A stretch of DNA of 64,000 bases from Streptomyces bambusae (GTDB lineage: Bacteria; Actinomycetota; Actinomycetes; Streptomycetales; Streptomycetaceae), in NCBI RefSeq assembly GCF_020532645.1, contig NZ_JAJAUZ010000015.1, positions 62,001 through 126,000 of the forward strand. Direction: 5' to 3'. Shown here in pieces: positions 51,555 through 61,079 of this stretch. The translations under genes were made by a program, and so were the position numbers. How positions within the stretch are numbered: position 1 is the stretch's first letter; every line of letters starts with the position of its first letter. The notes beneath the pieces were generated by a model. The model ran no database searches. It was not told the origin of the DNA and saw nothing but the letters and a program-made list of their open reading frames with translations.

Positions 51555-51597
51555 CGGGGCTCCGCCCCGGACCCCGCGCCTCAAACGCCGGCGGGGC
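51555..51597. repeat. 43-bp dispersed repeat, copy 2
   Basis: Exact reverse complement of 2010-2052. It overlaps the 3' end of the LuxR-type gene and supplies that gene's last codons and TGA stop (51581-51583 on this strand's complement), so the protein ends PAGV. Confidence 0.8.
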
Positions 51598-52732
51598 CGG
51601 AACTGCCCGGCGGGGTGCCGGGAGTGTGAAACCAGCCGTGGGTGCCCATGGGGCGGGCGGTCGTGACGGCCGGGCGGTAGTGGGCGAAGTAGAGGAGCCG
51701 GACCAGGCGGCCGCGGCTGTTCGTACCCGTCTTGTCGAAGACCTTCTTCAGGTGGTCGCGGACCGTGTGCGGGGAGATCCCGAGGCGCCGGGCCGTTTCC
51801 GCGTCCGACAGCCCGTACACGACCAGCTGTGCCACGTCCTGCTCGCGCGCCGTCAGACCGTACGCCGCCATCAGGAGGCCGATCGTGTGCTCGGGCCGCC
51901 CGGCCTCGATGATGACCGCGACCCGCCCCGCCGGATCCATCCGGTTCGCGGTCAGCGACACCGGCCGGCCGGCCAGGTCCCGCAGGTGGACGCGGACGTC
52001 CCCGCCGGCCCGGGCCCGGCTGCACACGTGCAGCACCGGCTGCGGCAGCACGCCGGGATCCCCGCCGAGCCGGTCGAGCCACGCGTGACCGGACGGCGTG
52101 ACCGCGTCGATCCCGCCCTCCGCCCCGAAGGTGACCAGCCCGGGTGCGGACGGCTCCGCCGCCTCCGCGCAGAGCGCGTCGTGCCGCAGATAGGCTCCGC
52201 GCAGGCCCCGGGCCAGCGGCGCGGCGAGCGCGGACATCGCCTCGATCTCCGCCGCGTCGAACGGCGGCCGGTCACCGCCGCGGTGCAGCACCAGCGCCCC
52301 CCACACCGTACGGTCGCTGCGCAGCACCACCCGCAGCTCGTCACCCATGCCGGTCGGGCGGTAGACGTCGCGGTAGCGGCTGCTCGCCGACGGACGCAGC
52401 CGGGTGGACTCCCACAGGCCGGCCGCGAGTCGGCCGGATCCGACCAGGTGCGGGAACTGGTTGACGTCCTCCTCGCCGTACTCGATGTCCAGCAGCCGGG
52501 GCAGGTGGCTGTGCGGCACGCCCCCGTCGTGGAAGCCGCCGGTGTGCAGCAGCGTCGCCGGGTCGAGGGTCAGCCCGCACACCCCGTCCGCCGCGACCAC
52601 GGCCGTGACGATGGGTTTCAGGCGGCTGAACAAGGTCATCGGGTCCGGGAGTTCCCGGCACAGCTTCTCGATCTCCACATGGGCACGACGCAGTTCGGCT
52701 GCGCCGGGCAAGCCTGACAGCGGTCGGGTCAC
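51581..52732 (-). CDS. LuxR-family transcriptional regulator
   Basis: A 383-residue regulator. The N-terminal 280 residues hold a GAF/PAS-like sensor (SSRYRDVYRPTGMGDELRVV, WGALVLHRGGDRPPFDAAEI). The C-terminal LuxR HTH (about 290-350) is LTAREQDVAQLVVYGLSDAE and SPHTVRDHLKKVFDKTGTNS. There is no receiver domain, so a small molecule or redox signal is more likely than phosphorylation. GTG 52732 has no ribosome-binding site but a TACCAG -10-like box six bases upstream. Its 3' end is formed by a dispersed repeat. Confidence 0.92.
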   Translation of the reverse strand: MTRPLSGLPGAAELRRAHVEIEKLCRELPDPMTLFSRLKPIVTAVVAADGVCGLTLDPATLLHTGGFHDGGVPHSHLPRLLDIEYGEEDVNQFPHLVGSGRLAAGLWESTRLRPSASSRYRDVYRPTGMGDELRVVLRSDRTVWGALVLHRGGDRPPFDAAEIEAMSALAAPLARGLRGAYLRHDALCAEAAEPSAPGLVTFGAEGGIDAVTPSGHAWLDRLGGDPGVLPQPVLHVCSRARAGGDVRVHLRDLAGRPVSLTANRMDPAGRVAVIIEAGRPEHTIGLLMAAYGLTAREQDVAQLVVYGLSDAETARRLGISPHTVRDHLKKVFDKTGTNSRGRLVRLLYFAHYRPAVTTARPMGTHGWFHTPGTPPGSSGPAGV

Positions 52733-52964
52733 CCCGGACTGGTACCCCGCCGCCCCGCGCCGCGCAACCCCCACTTCCAGGGATCGAGCCTTACCGGACA
52801 GCCGGGTTAACGTCGTCCTGCGCCAGTCCGGAACGGCGGAGCACACCACATCCGACGGGGGACCGGACTGGAAAACACGTGCAGCGCTGCGGACTCCGGG
52901 GGGACAACCTCTTGTCCTCCCCGGCTCGGGGTCCGCGGCGCTGCCCGTTTCCGAGGGGCGAGGC

Positions 52965-53912
52965 ATGCCGGTTAAAGCGCTCGACCGCAGCACACCGACC
53001 GCACTCCCGACCGCACTCCCGGCCGTGCTCGCCGCCGCCGCCGTGCTCCTGGCCGCCTGCCTCGGCTGCACACCGGCCGCCGGACAAGGCGCGGGCCGGC
53101 CGTACCGCGCACCCACAGCAGCCGAACAGGACACGCTGGAGCACGCGGAATCCCTGCTCGTCGGCGCCTGCATGAAGGACCGGGGCTACCGCTACACCGT
53201 GGTGCCGCCGGCGCAACAGCCGCCCGTACCACCGGACTTCCCGTACGGGATCGACGACGCGGAGTTCGCCCGCAGCCACGGCTTCGGCACCGACCTCGAC
53301 CTGCAGGTGACCCGCCGCGCCGCGACGGACCCGAACCGCAGCTACGCCCGGTCCCTCGGCAGCGCCCGCGGGACCGGCTACGCACAGGCCCTCACCGGCA
53401 CCGCCGGGAAACGCATCACGGTCACCCTGCCGAGCGGCTTCCGCATCGCCACCAACACCACCGGATGCCTCGCCCAGGCGCGCCGCACCCTGTACGGCGA
53501 CCACCCCGCCTGGTTCGCCGCCACCCGCACTGCCGAGAACCTGAAGGCGGTGTACCAGGCCAGGACCCGGAAGGACCCTGCCTACGCGGCGGCGGTACGC
53601 AAGTGGTCGGCGTGCATGTCCGGCCGGGGCTGGCAGGTGAAGGACCTGGAGGCGCTCCGGATGCAGGCCTCGGCCGCCTCGCACCGGGCACCCACCCGCC
53701 GGCAGCTGGCGCACGAGCGGGCCGCGGCCGGTGCGGAGGCGGAGTGCGTGCGCGCGACCGGGCTGGTGGCCGTCGCCCTGCGCGTGGAGGAGCCGTACCG
53801 GACCCGCCTCGAACAGACGCATGCCGCCGCCGTCCGCACCCGTGACCGGCTCGCCGCCGCCGCGCTGCCGCGGGCCCGCGAACTGGTGGCGGAAGCCGGT
53901 ACCGGCTCCTGA
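52965..53912 (+). CDS. Uncharacterised lipoprotein (315 aa)
   Basis: An exported protein with a hydrophobic signal region and lipobox LLAAC (Cys32), so probably membrane-anchored outside the cell. Several conserved-looking cysteines follow (GACMKDRGYRYTV, GCLAQARRTLYGD, KWSACMSGRGWQV, AECVRATGL), and the pattern of C-M-x-x-x-G/R-G repeats resembles lipoproteins widespread in Streptomyces. The rest is helical. Function unknown. It is divergent from the LuxR gene and may be under its control. GAGGGGCGAGG precedes the ATG. Confidence 0.85.
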   Translation: MPVKALDRSTPTALPTALPAVLAAAAVLLAACLGCTPAAGQGAGRPYRAPTAAEQDTLEHAESLLVGACMKDRGYRYTVVPPAQQPPVPPDFPYGIDDAEFARSHGFGTDLDLQVTRRAATDPNRSYARSLGSARGTGYAQALTGTAGKRITVTLPSGFRIATNTTGCLAQARRTLYGDHPAWFAATRTAENLKAVYQARTRKDPAYAAAVRKWSACMSGRGWQVKDLEALRMQASAASHRAPTRRQLAHERAAAGAEAECVRATGLVAVALRVEEPYRTRLEQTHAAAVRTRDRLAAAALPRARELVAEAGTGS

Positions 53913-54037
53913 ACCGCCGCCGCCCCCGTACCACCCCCATCCCCGGACCGCCCCACCCCCCACCCCCCCCACGCCCCTCGCCACCGTGCCCGCACCGGGT
54001 GCGGTGGGCCGTACGACTCGACTGGAGGACAGCACTG

Positions 54038-54439
54038 ATGCGATCGAAGGTCATCGGCCTGCTCTTCGCCCTGGCCGCCCTCGTGGGCCTCGGCCTCACC
54101 ACCGCCGCCCCGGCCTCGGCCGGCACCGGCGCCTGCGGAAGCGGCAACTTCTGCGCCTGGTACCTCACCAACTACGAAGGCCCGTCCGCCTCGTGGGCCG
54201 GCAACGACGCCAACTGGTCCGACAACTGGCTGTCGAACGGACAGAACATCGACAACGACGACCGGTCGTGGCGCAACAACGGCACCGCGTGCGGCGGTTG
54301 CGACCACGTCCGGATCTACGACGGCTCCAACTACACCGGCGGCCAGATCGCCTGCCTGCACTTCGGCGACGAAGGCTGGTACCCGGTGGCCAACCCCATG
54401 GACCGCGGTTCGTCCCACCGCTGGGGCGGCGAATGCTGA
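54038..54439 (+). CDS. Secreted peptidase inhibitor I36-like protein
   Basis: A 133-residue exported protein. Residues 1-28 are a signal peptide ending PASA. The mature part begins GTGACGSGNFCAWYLTNYEG and has the aromatic/Cys pattern of the I36 (SMI-type) inhibitor family: GNFCAWY, DNDDRSWRNNGTAC, IYDGSNYTGGQIACLHFGDE. The family includes inhibitors of metalloproteases; whether it targets the M4 or M6 enzymes in this window is open. GGAGG lies about nine bases before the ATG. Confidence 0.88.
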   Translation: MRSKVIGLLFALAALVGLGLTTAAPASAGTGACGSGNFCAWYLTNYEGPSASWAGNDANWSDNWLSNGQNIDNDDRSWRNNGTACGGCDHVRIYDGSNYTGGQIACLHFGDEGWYPVANPMDRGSSHRWGGEC

Positions 54440-54455
54440 CCCCGGCCTGAACCGG

Positions 54456-54494
54456 CCGCTGCTCCCGCTCCCGTACCCGGGGCGGGAGCAGCGG
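54456..54494 (+). terminator. Hairpin terminator after the I36-like gene
   Basis: CCGCTGCTCCCGC pairs perfectly with GCGGGAGCAGCGG (13 bp) around a 13-base loop, 17 bases after the stop. Confidence 0.8.
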
Positions 54495-54627
54495 CGCGCC
54501 CGGCGGCGATCGGGTCGATTCCGGGGCGAAGTCCGGTCAGGGGCGCGGAACCCGGTACGACGGCCCCCCGCGCGGCCCATCATGGCGCGGTACGGGACGG
54601 TGCCGGCGGCCGAGGGGGACAGGACGC

Positions 54628-57600
54628 ATGAGCGGGTCGGACAGCGGGGGCGTACGGGGGCTGCGGGCATGGGCCGAGGAGGCGGGGCGGAAGGCCGCGC
54701 GGCTGATGTCGTCGGACGGCCCGGCCGCGCCGGTGCCGGCCGACTTCGACGGGCCGATCGCCGAACTGGACCGGATCCTGCCGCTGCTGGACCACGAGCC
54801 GGCCCTGCGCCACCGGCTGACGGTGGTCCTGGCCCTGCTGCTCACCCGGCGGCTGCTGGCCGGCGGCGGGACCGAGGACCGGCAGCGGGCCCTGAACCTG
54901 GTGGCCGAGGCGCGCGAGCCGCGGGCGGGGGTGACGCTCGCCCCCGAGGAGGAGCAGGTCCTCGCGGCCGCCGCCGCGACGCTGGCCCTGCCGGTGGCGG
55001 ACCTCGGGGCCGTGGCCGCGGGGAAGGCTCCGAGCGTCACGGAGGTCGCCGCGTGGACCCTGGAGAACCCGGGCGGCCTGGACGCGTTCCTGCAGGCGGT
55101 GCGGGCGATGGCGTCGGCACCCGAGGCACTCGTGCCGCTCGGCGACGAACTCCGCCTGCTTGCACAGATGCTCGGCGGACCGGGCCGTGACGGAGTGCCG
55201 GCGGACTCTGCCGACCTGCTGCGGATGCTGCCCGACGGGCACCCGCTCGCGGGGCAGCTGAGGGCGGCGCTGAGCATGCTGGACATGCTCGGCGGTGCCG
55301 GCGGCTTCGGACCCGGCAGCGGGCAGGGTGCCCCCGCCCCCGCCGACCCCGCCCCGCAGCCCCCCGTACGACCACCGCTCCCGGCCCCGGCACCGCCCGG
55401 CGCCCCCGGGACGACGTCAGGCGCGGCGCCGTCCGACCCCTCGACCCCCTCAGAGATCGCCCTGCACGCCCTGCTGCCGGCGGGCCTCGCCCTGATGCAG
55501 GTGCTGCAGAGCCGCGAGCCCGAGGAACTCGACCACGCGCTGGCCCTGCTCGACGCGGCCGAGCAGCGGATGCCCGCCGACGACCCGATGACCCGGATGC
55601 TGTCGTCCGTGCGCGCCGGGCTGCTCCAGATGGCACCGGCCGCCGGCGGAACCGTCGCGGACGGGGAAGCGGGCCGTGCCCTCGCCGCCCGGCCGGACGT
55701 CACGTCCGACCCGCAGGCCGGGGCGTGGACCGGGCCCGGCGCCGTCCCGTTGCAGCTGATGCGGCACGCCTCCGCGGTCTTCGGTGCCCGCGGCGCCGAC
55801 GACCTGCCCGCCCTCGACACGGCGATCGCGCACCTGACCACGATGGCGGCGGGCCTCGCCCCGGACGGCGAGGACACCGCCCTCGTCCACATCCTCCTCG
55901 CCCAGGCCGACATGACGCGCGGCCGCCTGGCCGGGGACACCGGCCGGCAGCTGTCCGGCGCCGACCGCCTGCTGGACCTGACCGCCCACGCGGACCGGGT
56001 ACCGCCGCACATCCTCCCGTACCTCCCGCGCCTGACGGACGCAGCCCGGCACATCCGGGCCGGGCTGACCGGCGACGCCGGAGGAATCCGCCACCTGGAG
56101 CCCCCAGGCCCGGACGCCGCGCCCACCGCATGGGCGGAGTACGGCACGAAGCTGGCCGCCCGGCACGAGATCACGCACGACCCCGACGACCTGGACCGCG
56201 CCGTCGACGCGCTCACCCTGGTGCGCCGGGCCGTCGCCGCGGGCCGGTCGGCCGCGATCGCCGCGGACAGCCTGTGGCAGCTCTCCCTGCTCCACCAGAG
56301 GCGCTGGCACGGCACCCGGCTCGCCGCGGACGCCGCCGACGCGACCGCCACCGCCCTGGAGGCCCTGCAGGCCCTGGCCGCGGACGTGGCCCTGCAGACC
56401 GGGGCCGGGCACGGCCTGCTCGTCGCCCGGGCCGGCTCCCGGCGCGCCGTCGACGCCGCCCGCTGGGCGGGCTCACAGGGCCGGCCGGGCGAGGCGGTCA
56501 CCGCACTCGAACTCGGCCGGGCCATGGTGCTGCGGGCCGCCGCCACCTCGGCGGGCGTCCCCGAACTCCTGGAGCAGCGCGGCCGCCCCGATCTCGCGGC
56601 CGCCTGGCGGCGGCCGGCCGGCGCGTCCGGCCCGGGTGGGCCGGCCACCCTCCCCAGCCGCCTCCGCCGCCAGGCCCTGGAGGCACTCGGCTACCGCGAA
56701 GGCCGGCTGTTCCCGGTCCCCACCGTGAGCGAACTGACCGCCGGCGTCGCCGACTGCGACGCCGACGCACTGGTCTACCTGATGCCGGGCAGCGGTCCCG
56801 CACCCGGCATGGCGCTGGTGATCGGGCCCGACTGCGGCACCTGCGTGATCGGCCTCCCGCTGCTGACGGAACGCCACAGCGGGCCGCTGCACCGCTACCG
56901 GGCCGCCCTGCGGGAGCGGTCCCGCACGCCGGACGGCCCCGAGGCCGAGCGCGCGTGGGAAGCCGCCCTCACCGACGTGTGCGACTGGTCGTTCCGGGCC
57001 GCCCTCGGCCCGGTCCTCGCCGGGATGACCGAGCGGATCGCCGCCAACGCCGCTCGCCGGCCCCGCACCGGCACCCCGAGGATCGTCCTCGTCCCGTGCG
57101 GCGACCTGGGCATCGTCCCGTGGCACGCCGGCCGGCTGCCCGCCGGGGCGCCCGGGGACTACGTCTGCCAGTTCATGGCGGTCAGCTACGCCGCGTCCGG
57201 CGGCCAGTTCCTCAGCGCCCTCACCCGCGACCGGCGGCCCGCGGCCGCCGCACCCGTCCTCCTCGCCGACCCCGGGTTCGACCTCACGTTCGCCGCCCCG
57301 GAAGCCCTGGCACTGCACGAGGCCTGCTACCCGGGCGCCCGTCTCCTCGGCGGGTTCTACGACGTGGAACCCGAGGCCGACGGCACCCCGGAGGAGGTCC
57401 TGGGTCTCCTCGACCAGCCGCTGTCCGTGCTCCACCTCGCCTGCCACGGTTCCGCGGGCGACGACCCCGCCGTCTCGGCCCTGTGCCTCGCCCCGCCGGA
57501 AGGGGCCGGAGCCGGCACCGGTGCCCTGACCGTCACCCGCCTCCTCGCCCACGCCGCGGACTCCGCCGGCCGGGACCGCGCCACCGGCCCGCTCGTCGTG

Positions 57601-58341
57601 CTGAGCGCCTGCGAGACGGACCTCGGCAAGGGCGACCACGACGAGGCCCTCACCCTGGCGACGGCCTTCGTGGCCGCAGGCGCCCGGGACGTCGTCGGCT
57701 CCCGGTGGACCGTGCATGACGGTGCCTCCGCCCTGCTGATGGCCGTCTTCCACCACCACGTCGCCGTCGAGGGCCGCACCCCCGCCGACGCCCTCCGCGC
57801 CGCCCAGAACTGGATGCTCGACCCCGACCGCCGCGCCCCCGCCGGCCTGAGCGGCGACCTGCTGCGCGAGCTGGAGCGCCCCGGACTGGACCGGCTGACG
57901 CTCTGGGCGGCCTTCACCCACCAGGGCAACCCCGGCCCGGCCGGGGGCGCCGCGGCCCCCGCCCCCGAACCGCCCGCGGAAGCCGGCCCGGCGGCCGCGC
58001 CCGTCGCCCCGGAGCAGCGCCTCCTCGACCTGGTGGCCGAGCACCTGGACGGCATCCGCGACGCCCTCGGCGACTCCGGACACGCCCTGCTGCGCGGCCG
58101 CCTGGAGGCCCTGGCCGCCGACCCGGGCGACCCCCGGACCCGCCGCAAGGCCCTGTACGGGGTGCGGCTGGCCCTGCTGTCGCTGCCGCCGGGGCACCCC
58201 GTACGGCTCGCCCTCGACCTGACCCGCCGTACGCAGGACGCCCCCGGTCCGGACGCCGGCGACGGAACGGACGCGGTCGCCGGAGCCCGCCGGGTGCTGG
58301 CCCTGATGGCGGATCCAGCGGCGGAGCAGGTCAGTCCGTGA
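54628..58341 (+). CDS. Large CHAT-domain protease
   Basis: A 1237-residue cytoplasmic protein. The first 860 residues or so are helical, TPR-like repeats with one Pro/Ala-rich break (about 230-275). The CHAT domain (caspase/separase-type cysteine protease) covers about 790-1110. The catalytic dyad is His940 in VLHLACHGSAGDDP and Cys995 in VVLSACETDLGKGD. VGSRWTVHDGASALLMAVFH and the ALRAAQNWMLD helix complete the fold. The last 120 residues are a helical extension. Stand-alone CHAT proteins are thought to be switched on by a partner or ligand and cleave a specific target; some serve in defence. No partner is adjacent. Its 3' end overlaps the next, convergent gene by 11 bp. Confidence 0.92.
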   Translation: MSGSDSGGVRGLRAWAEEAGRKAARLMSSDGPAAPVPADFDGPIAELDRILPLLDHEPALRHRLTVVLALLLTRRLLAGGGTEDRQRALNLVAEAREPRAGVTLAPEEEQVLAAAAATLALPVADLGAVAAGKAPSVTEVAAWTLENPGGLDAFLQAVRAMASAPEALVPLGDELRLLAQMLGGPGRDGVPADSADLLRMLPDGHPLAGQLRAALSMLDMLGGAGGFGPGSGQGAPAPADPAPQPPVRPPLPAPAPPGAPGTTSGAAPSDPSTPSEIALHALLPAGLALMQVLQSREPEELDHALALLDAAEQRMPADDPMTRMLSSVRAGLLQMAPAAGGTVADGEAGRALAARPDVTSDPQAGAWTGPGAVPLQLMRHASAVFGARGADDLPALDTAIAHLTTMAAGLAPDGEDTALVHILLAQADMTRGRLAGDTGRQLSGADRLLDLTAHADRVPPHILPYLPRLTDAARHIRAGLTGDAGGIRHLEPPGPDAAPTAWAEYGTKLAARHEITHDPDDLDRAVDALTLVRRAVAAGRSAAIAADSLWQLSLLHQRRWHGTRLAADAADATATALEALQALAADVALQTGAGHGLLVARAGSRRAVDAARWAGSQGRPGEAVTALELGRAMVLRAAATSAGVPELLEQRGRPDLAAAWRRPAGASGPGGPATLPSRLRRQALEALGYREGRLFPVPTVSELTAGVADCDADALVYLMPGSGPAPGMALVIGPDCGTCVIGLPLLTERHSGPLHRYRAALRERSRTPDGPEAERAWEAALTDVCDWSFRAALGPVLAGMTERIAANAARRPRTGTPRIVLVPCGDLGIVPWHAGRLPAGAPGDYVCQFMAVSYAASGGQFLSALTRDRRPAAAAPVLLADPGFDLTFAAPEALALHEACYPGARLLGGFYDVEPEADGTPEEVLGLLDQPLSVLHLACHGSAGDDPAVSALCLAPPEGAGAGTGALTVTRLLAHAADSAGRDRATGPLVVLSACETDLGKGDHDEALTLATAFVAAGARDVVGSRWTVHDGASALLMAVFHHHVAVEGRTPADALRAAQNWMLDPDRRAPAGLSGDLLRELERPGLDRLTLWAAFTHQGNPGPAGGAAAPAPEPPAEAGPAAAPVAPEQRLLDLVAEHLDGIRDALGDSGHALLRGRLEALAADPGDPRTRRKALYGVRLALLSLPPGHPVRLALDLTRRTQDAPGPDAGDGTDAVAGARRVLALMADPAAEQVSP

Positions 58342-59422
58342 GGCCGATCGCGGCGCAGTCCGCCCGGTACTGCGCCGTGCAGATCTCCGCGACGGAGTAG
58401 ACGCCGTCCAGGACCACCGTCTCCTTGACGTTGCTCCTGGTCACGGAGATGCCCGGGATCAGGACCGCCGGGATGCGCCGGTCGGTGGGGCTGTCGACCG
58501 TCTGGTTGATGATCTGGCTCACCCGCTCGCCGCGCGCGAGACCGACCGCGATCTCCGCTGCGGCCGCCGCCTCGGGTGCGTACCGCTTGTAGACGGTCAT
58601 GTACTGGTCGCCCGCCACGATGCGCTGCACCGCGGCGAGTTCGGCGTCCTGCCCGGTGACCGGCGGCAGCTTGGTCACGCCGGCCCGCTTCAGCGCGGAG
58701 ATGATGCCGCCCGCCAGGCCGTCGTTGGCGGAGTAGACGCCGGCGATCCGGTCCGGGCCGAGGGCCGCCAGGGCGGCCCGCATGTTCTCGGCGGCGTTCT
58801 CCGGCTTCCAGTCGACCGTGTCGTACTCCTTGCCGATCTCCGTCTTGCCGTCGAGGACGGAGTGCGCACCCGCCTTGAACAGCTTCGCGTTCGGGTCCGC
58901 GGGCGAGCCGTTCATCATGACGATCCGGCCGCTGCCGGCCTTCCCGCCCATCGCCTTGAGCAGCGCCTCGCCCTGGACCATGCCGACGTCCCGGTTGTCG
59001 TACGACACGTACGCGTCGATCGGGCCCTCGGCCAGCCGGTCGTACGCCACGACCGGAATCCCGGCCTGCTTGGCCTTGCGCACGGCGCCCGCGATGGCCT
59101 TCGAGTCGACCGCGTCGACGACCAGGACGTCGACCTCCTTGTCGATCATCGCCTCGACCTGGGAGCTCTGGGTGGCCGCGTCCTGCTCGGCGTTGGCGTA
59201 CAGCACCTCGCCCTTGTTGAACGTGAACCGGGCGACGGCCTTCTCGAAGAGCGGCTTGTCGAACTTCTCGTACCGCGCCGTGCCGGTCTCCGGCAGCAGC
59301 AGTCCCACCGTGACCGAAGCGCCGGAGCCGCTGCCGTCGTCCCCGCCGCCGCAGCCGGCGAGCGACAGGGCGAGCGCGGCGGCGGCGAAGGCGGCAGTGG
59401 CGCGGCCCAGGTGTGTGTTCAC
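58331..59422 (-). CDS. Sugar ABC transporter substrate-binding lipoprotein (type I periplasmic)
   Basis: A 363-residue exported lipoprotein with lipobox LSLAGC (Cys24). The mature part has the two-lobed sugar-binding fold of the XylF/ChvE/RbsB group: VTVGLLLPETGTARYEKFDK, LVVDAVDSKAIAGAVRKAKQ, VVAYDRLAEG, GVYSANDGLAGGIISALKRA and VTGQDAELAAVQRIVAGDQY. It should bind a monosaccharide, xylose-like by resemblance. No ATPase or permease gene is beside it, so it is either an orphan using a distant transporter or a sensor. GTG 59422 follows a GAGAGG site. Confidence 0.92.
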   Translation of the reverse strand: MNTHLGRATAAFAAAALALSLAGCGGGDDGSGSGASVTVGLLLPETGTARYEKFDKPLFEKAVARFTFNKGEVLYANAEQDAATQSSQVEAMIDKEVDVLVVDAVDSKAIAGAVRKAKQAGIPVVAYDRLAEGPIDAYVSYDNRDVGMVQGEALLKAMGGKAGSGRIVMMNGSPADPNAKLFKAGAHSVLDGKTEIGKEYDTVDWKPENAAENMRAALAALGPDRIAGVYSANDGLAGGIISALKRAGVTKLPPVTGQDAELAAVQRIVAGDQYMTVYKRYAPEAAAAAEIAVGLARGERVSQIINQTVDSPTDRRIPAVLIPGISVTRSNVKETVVLDGVYSVAEICTAQYRADCAAIGLTD

Positions 59423-59761
59423 GAAGTAAAACCTCTCTGACCAGGCCGTGGGGGTGCGGCCGAGGAGAGGCAGTCAACTGGGCCGTCATGGCACCGTCAA
59501 GAAGTGAACTCTTAACGGGATGACAACGATGCCGAGCCTGTGGAACCGCGCCGCTGTTCATTTCGTGAACTGACGAACCATCGGATCGGGCGCCGCCGCT
59601 CCCACTGCGGGCGTCACGGTCGTCGCAGAGCGTGACGAAATGGCGTCCGTCTCCGCTCTCGTAGAGTGAAGCCCTCACGTGGCCGGCCGCCCGCCGCGCC
59701 AGAGGGCCGGGCCGCGCGCCCGGCCCGCACGGCGGGCGTCCACCCGAACCGGGGGTGTTCC
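59423..59761. other. Divergent intergenic region with inverted repeats
   Basis: This 339-bp gap holds the promoters of the sugar-binding and monooxygenase genes. GTTCATTTCGTGAAC (59556-59570) is a 5-5-5 palindrome. CGTCACG (59612-59618) and CGTGACG (59631-59637) form another. TAGAGT (59662-59667) is a possible -10 for the monooxygenase. A less GC-rich stretch at 59490-59580 fits a regulatory zone. Confidence 0.5.
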
Positions 59762-60964
59762 TTGACGCAACGTCATGCAGTGGTCGTCGGCGCCGGGATC
59801 GGCGGCCTCACCGCCGCGCTCGCCCTGGACCGCCGCGGCTGGTCCGTCACCGTCTGTGAACGTGCCCCCGAACCCCCGCTCACCGGCGCCGGCATCGGTC
59901 TCGCCCCCAACGCCCTGCGCGCCCTCGACGCGATCGGCGTGTCCGCCGCGTACGCCGCCGGCCGGGCGGTGCCCGCCGCCATGGGGCTGCGCCGCGCCGA
60001 CGGCCGCTGGCTGGTGCGGACCGCCACCGCCGACCTCACCGCCCGCTACGGCCGGCCCCCGATCGCCGTCCCCCGCCCGGCGCTCACCACCGCGCTGGCC
60101 GCCGCCCTGCCGGCCGGCACGGTCCGCCACGGCACCACCGTGACCTCCGTCGACGACGCCACCGGACACCGTCCGGTGGTCCGGACCGCCACCGGAAGCG
60201 GTCTTCCGGCCGACCTCGTCGTGGCAGCCGACGGCATCCGAAGCCCGCTTCGGCAGGCGTACTTCCCCGCCCACCCGGGCCTGCGCCACACCGGCGAAAC
60301 CGCCTGGCGGGCCCTCGTCGACGCCCCGGACCTCGGGATGGCCGCCATGAGCGAGACCTGGGGGGACGGCAGCCGGTTCGGCGTGTCCCCGCTCTCCGAC
60401 GGCCGCTTCTACCTCTACGCCACCGCGGTCCTGCCGCCCGGCACCCGGTCCGCGGACGGGCGGGCCGAGCTGGCCCGCCGGTTCGGCACCTGGCACGACC
60501 CGATCCCGGCCCTCCTCGACCGCATCGGCATGCTCGACCCCGCCGACGTCCTCCAGAACGACCTGTACGACCTGGCCGCCCCGCTGCCGCGCCTCCACCA
60601 CGGCCGGATCGCCTGGCTGGGCGACGCCGCCCACGCCATGACCCCCAACCTCGGACAGGGCGGCTGCCAGGCCATCGAGGACGCGGTGGTCCTGGCCCAC
60701 CTGCTGCCCCGCGGCGACGACCCGTCCGCCGGCACCGACCCGGTGCCGGCCGCGCTCGCCGCCTACACCGCGGCCCGCCGCGACCGCACCGACGCGGTGC
60801 GCCGCCGGGCCCGCCGCGTCGGCCGCCTGGGCGCCGTCCGCAACCCCCTGCTCGCGGCCGTCCGCGACCTCGCGGTCCGCGCCACCCCCACCCGTCTGGC
60901 GCTGCGCGGCATGGACGACCTGTTCAACGGGTTCCGGCTGCCGGCGGGAACACCACCTCCGTGA
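59762..60964 (+). CDS. FAD-dependent aromatic monooxygenase (PHBH-type)
   Basis: A 400-residue class A flavin hydroxylase. The FAD motif is VVVGAGIGGLTAALALDRRG (about 7-26), the DG motif VVAADGIRSPLRQ is near 156-168 and the second FAD motif is WLGDAAHAMTPNLGQGG near 285-301. Related to 6-hydroxynicotinate, salicylate and polyketide-tailoring hydroxylases; the substrate is unknown. TTG 59762 gives the usual family N-terminus (TQRHAVVVG) and has GGGGGTG upstream. It is divergent from the sugar-binding protein. Confidence 0.9.
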   Translation: MTQRHAVVVGAGIGGLTAALALDRRGWSVTVCERAPEPPLTGAGIGLAPNALRALDAIGVSAAYAAGRAVPAAMGLRRADGRWLVRTATADLTARYGRPPIAVPRPALTTALAAALPAGTVRHGTTVTSVDDATGHRPVVRTATGSGLPADLVVAADGIRSPLRQAYFPAHPGLRHTGETAWRALVDAPDLGMAAMSETWGDGSRFGVSPLSDGRFYLYATAVLPPGTRSADGRAELARRFGTWHDPIPALLDRIGMLDPADVLQNDLYDLAAPLPRLHHGRIAWLGDAAHAMTPNLGQGGCQAIEDAVVLAHLLPRGDDPSAGTDPVPAALAAYTAARRDRTDAVRRRARRVGRLGAVRNPLLAAVRDLAVRATPTRLALRGMDDLFNGFRLPAGTPPP

Positions 60965-61019
60965 GGCGCTCCGACAGCTCCCACAGGTCAACGTCAACAT
61001 GAATGTCCCGCGGACGCAG

Positions 61020-61053
61020 CCGGCCCGGACCCGCAGACGCGGGTCCGGGCCGG
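61020..61053. terminator. Bidirectional hairpin terminator
   Basis: CCGGCCCGGACCCGC pairs perfectly with GCGGGTCCGGGCCGG (15 bp) around AGAC, between the convergent monooxygenase and subtilase genes. Confidence 0.9.
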
Positions 61054-61079
61054 TCCAGCGGCACGCGGCAGCGCTCACC

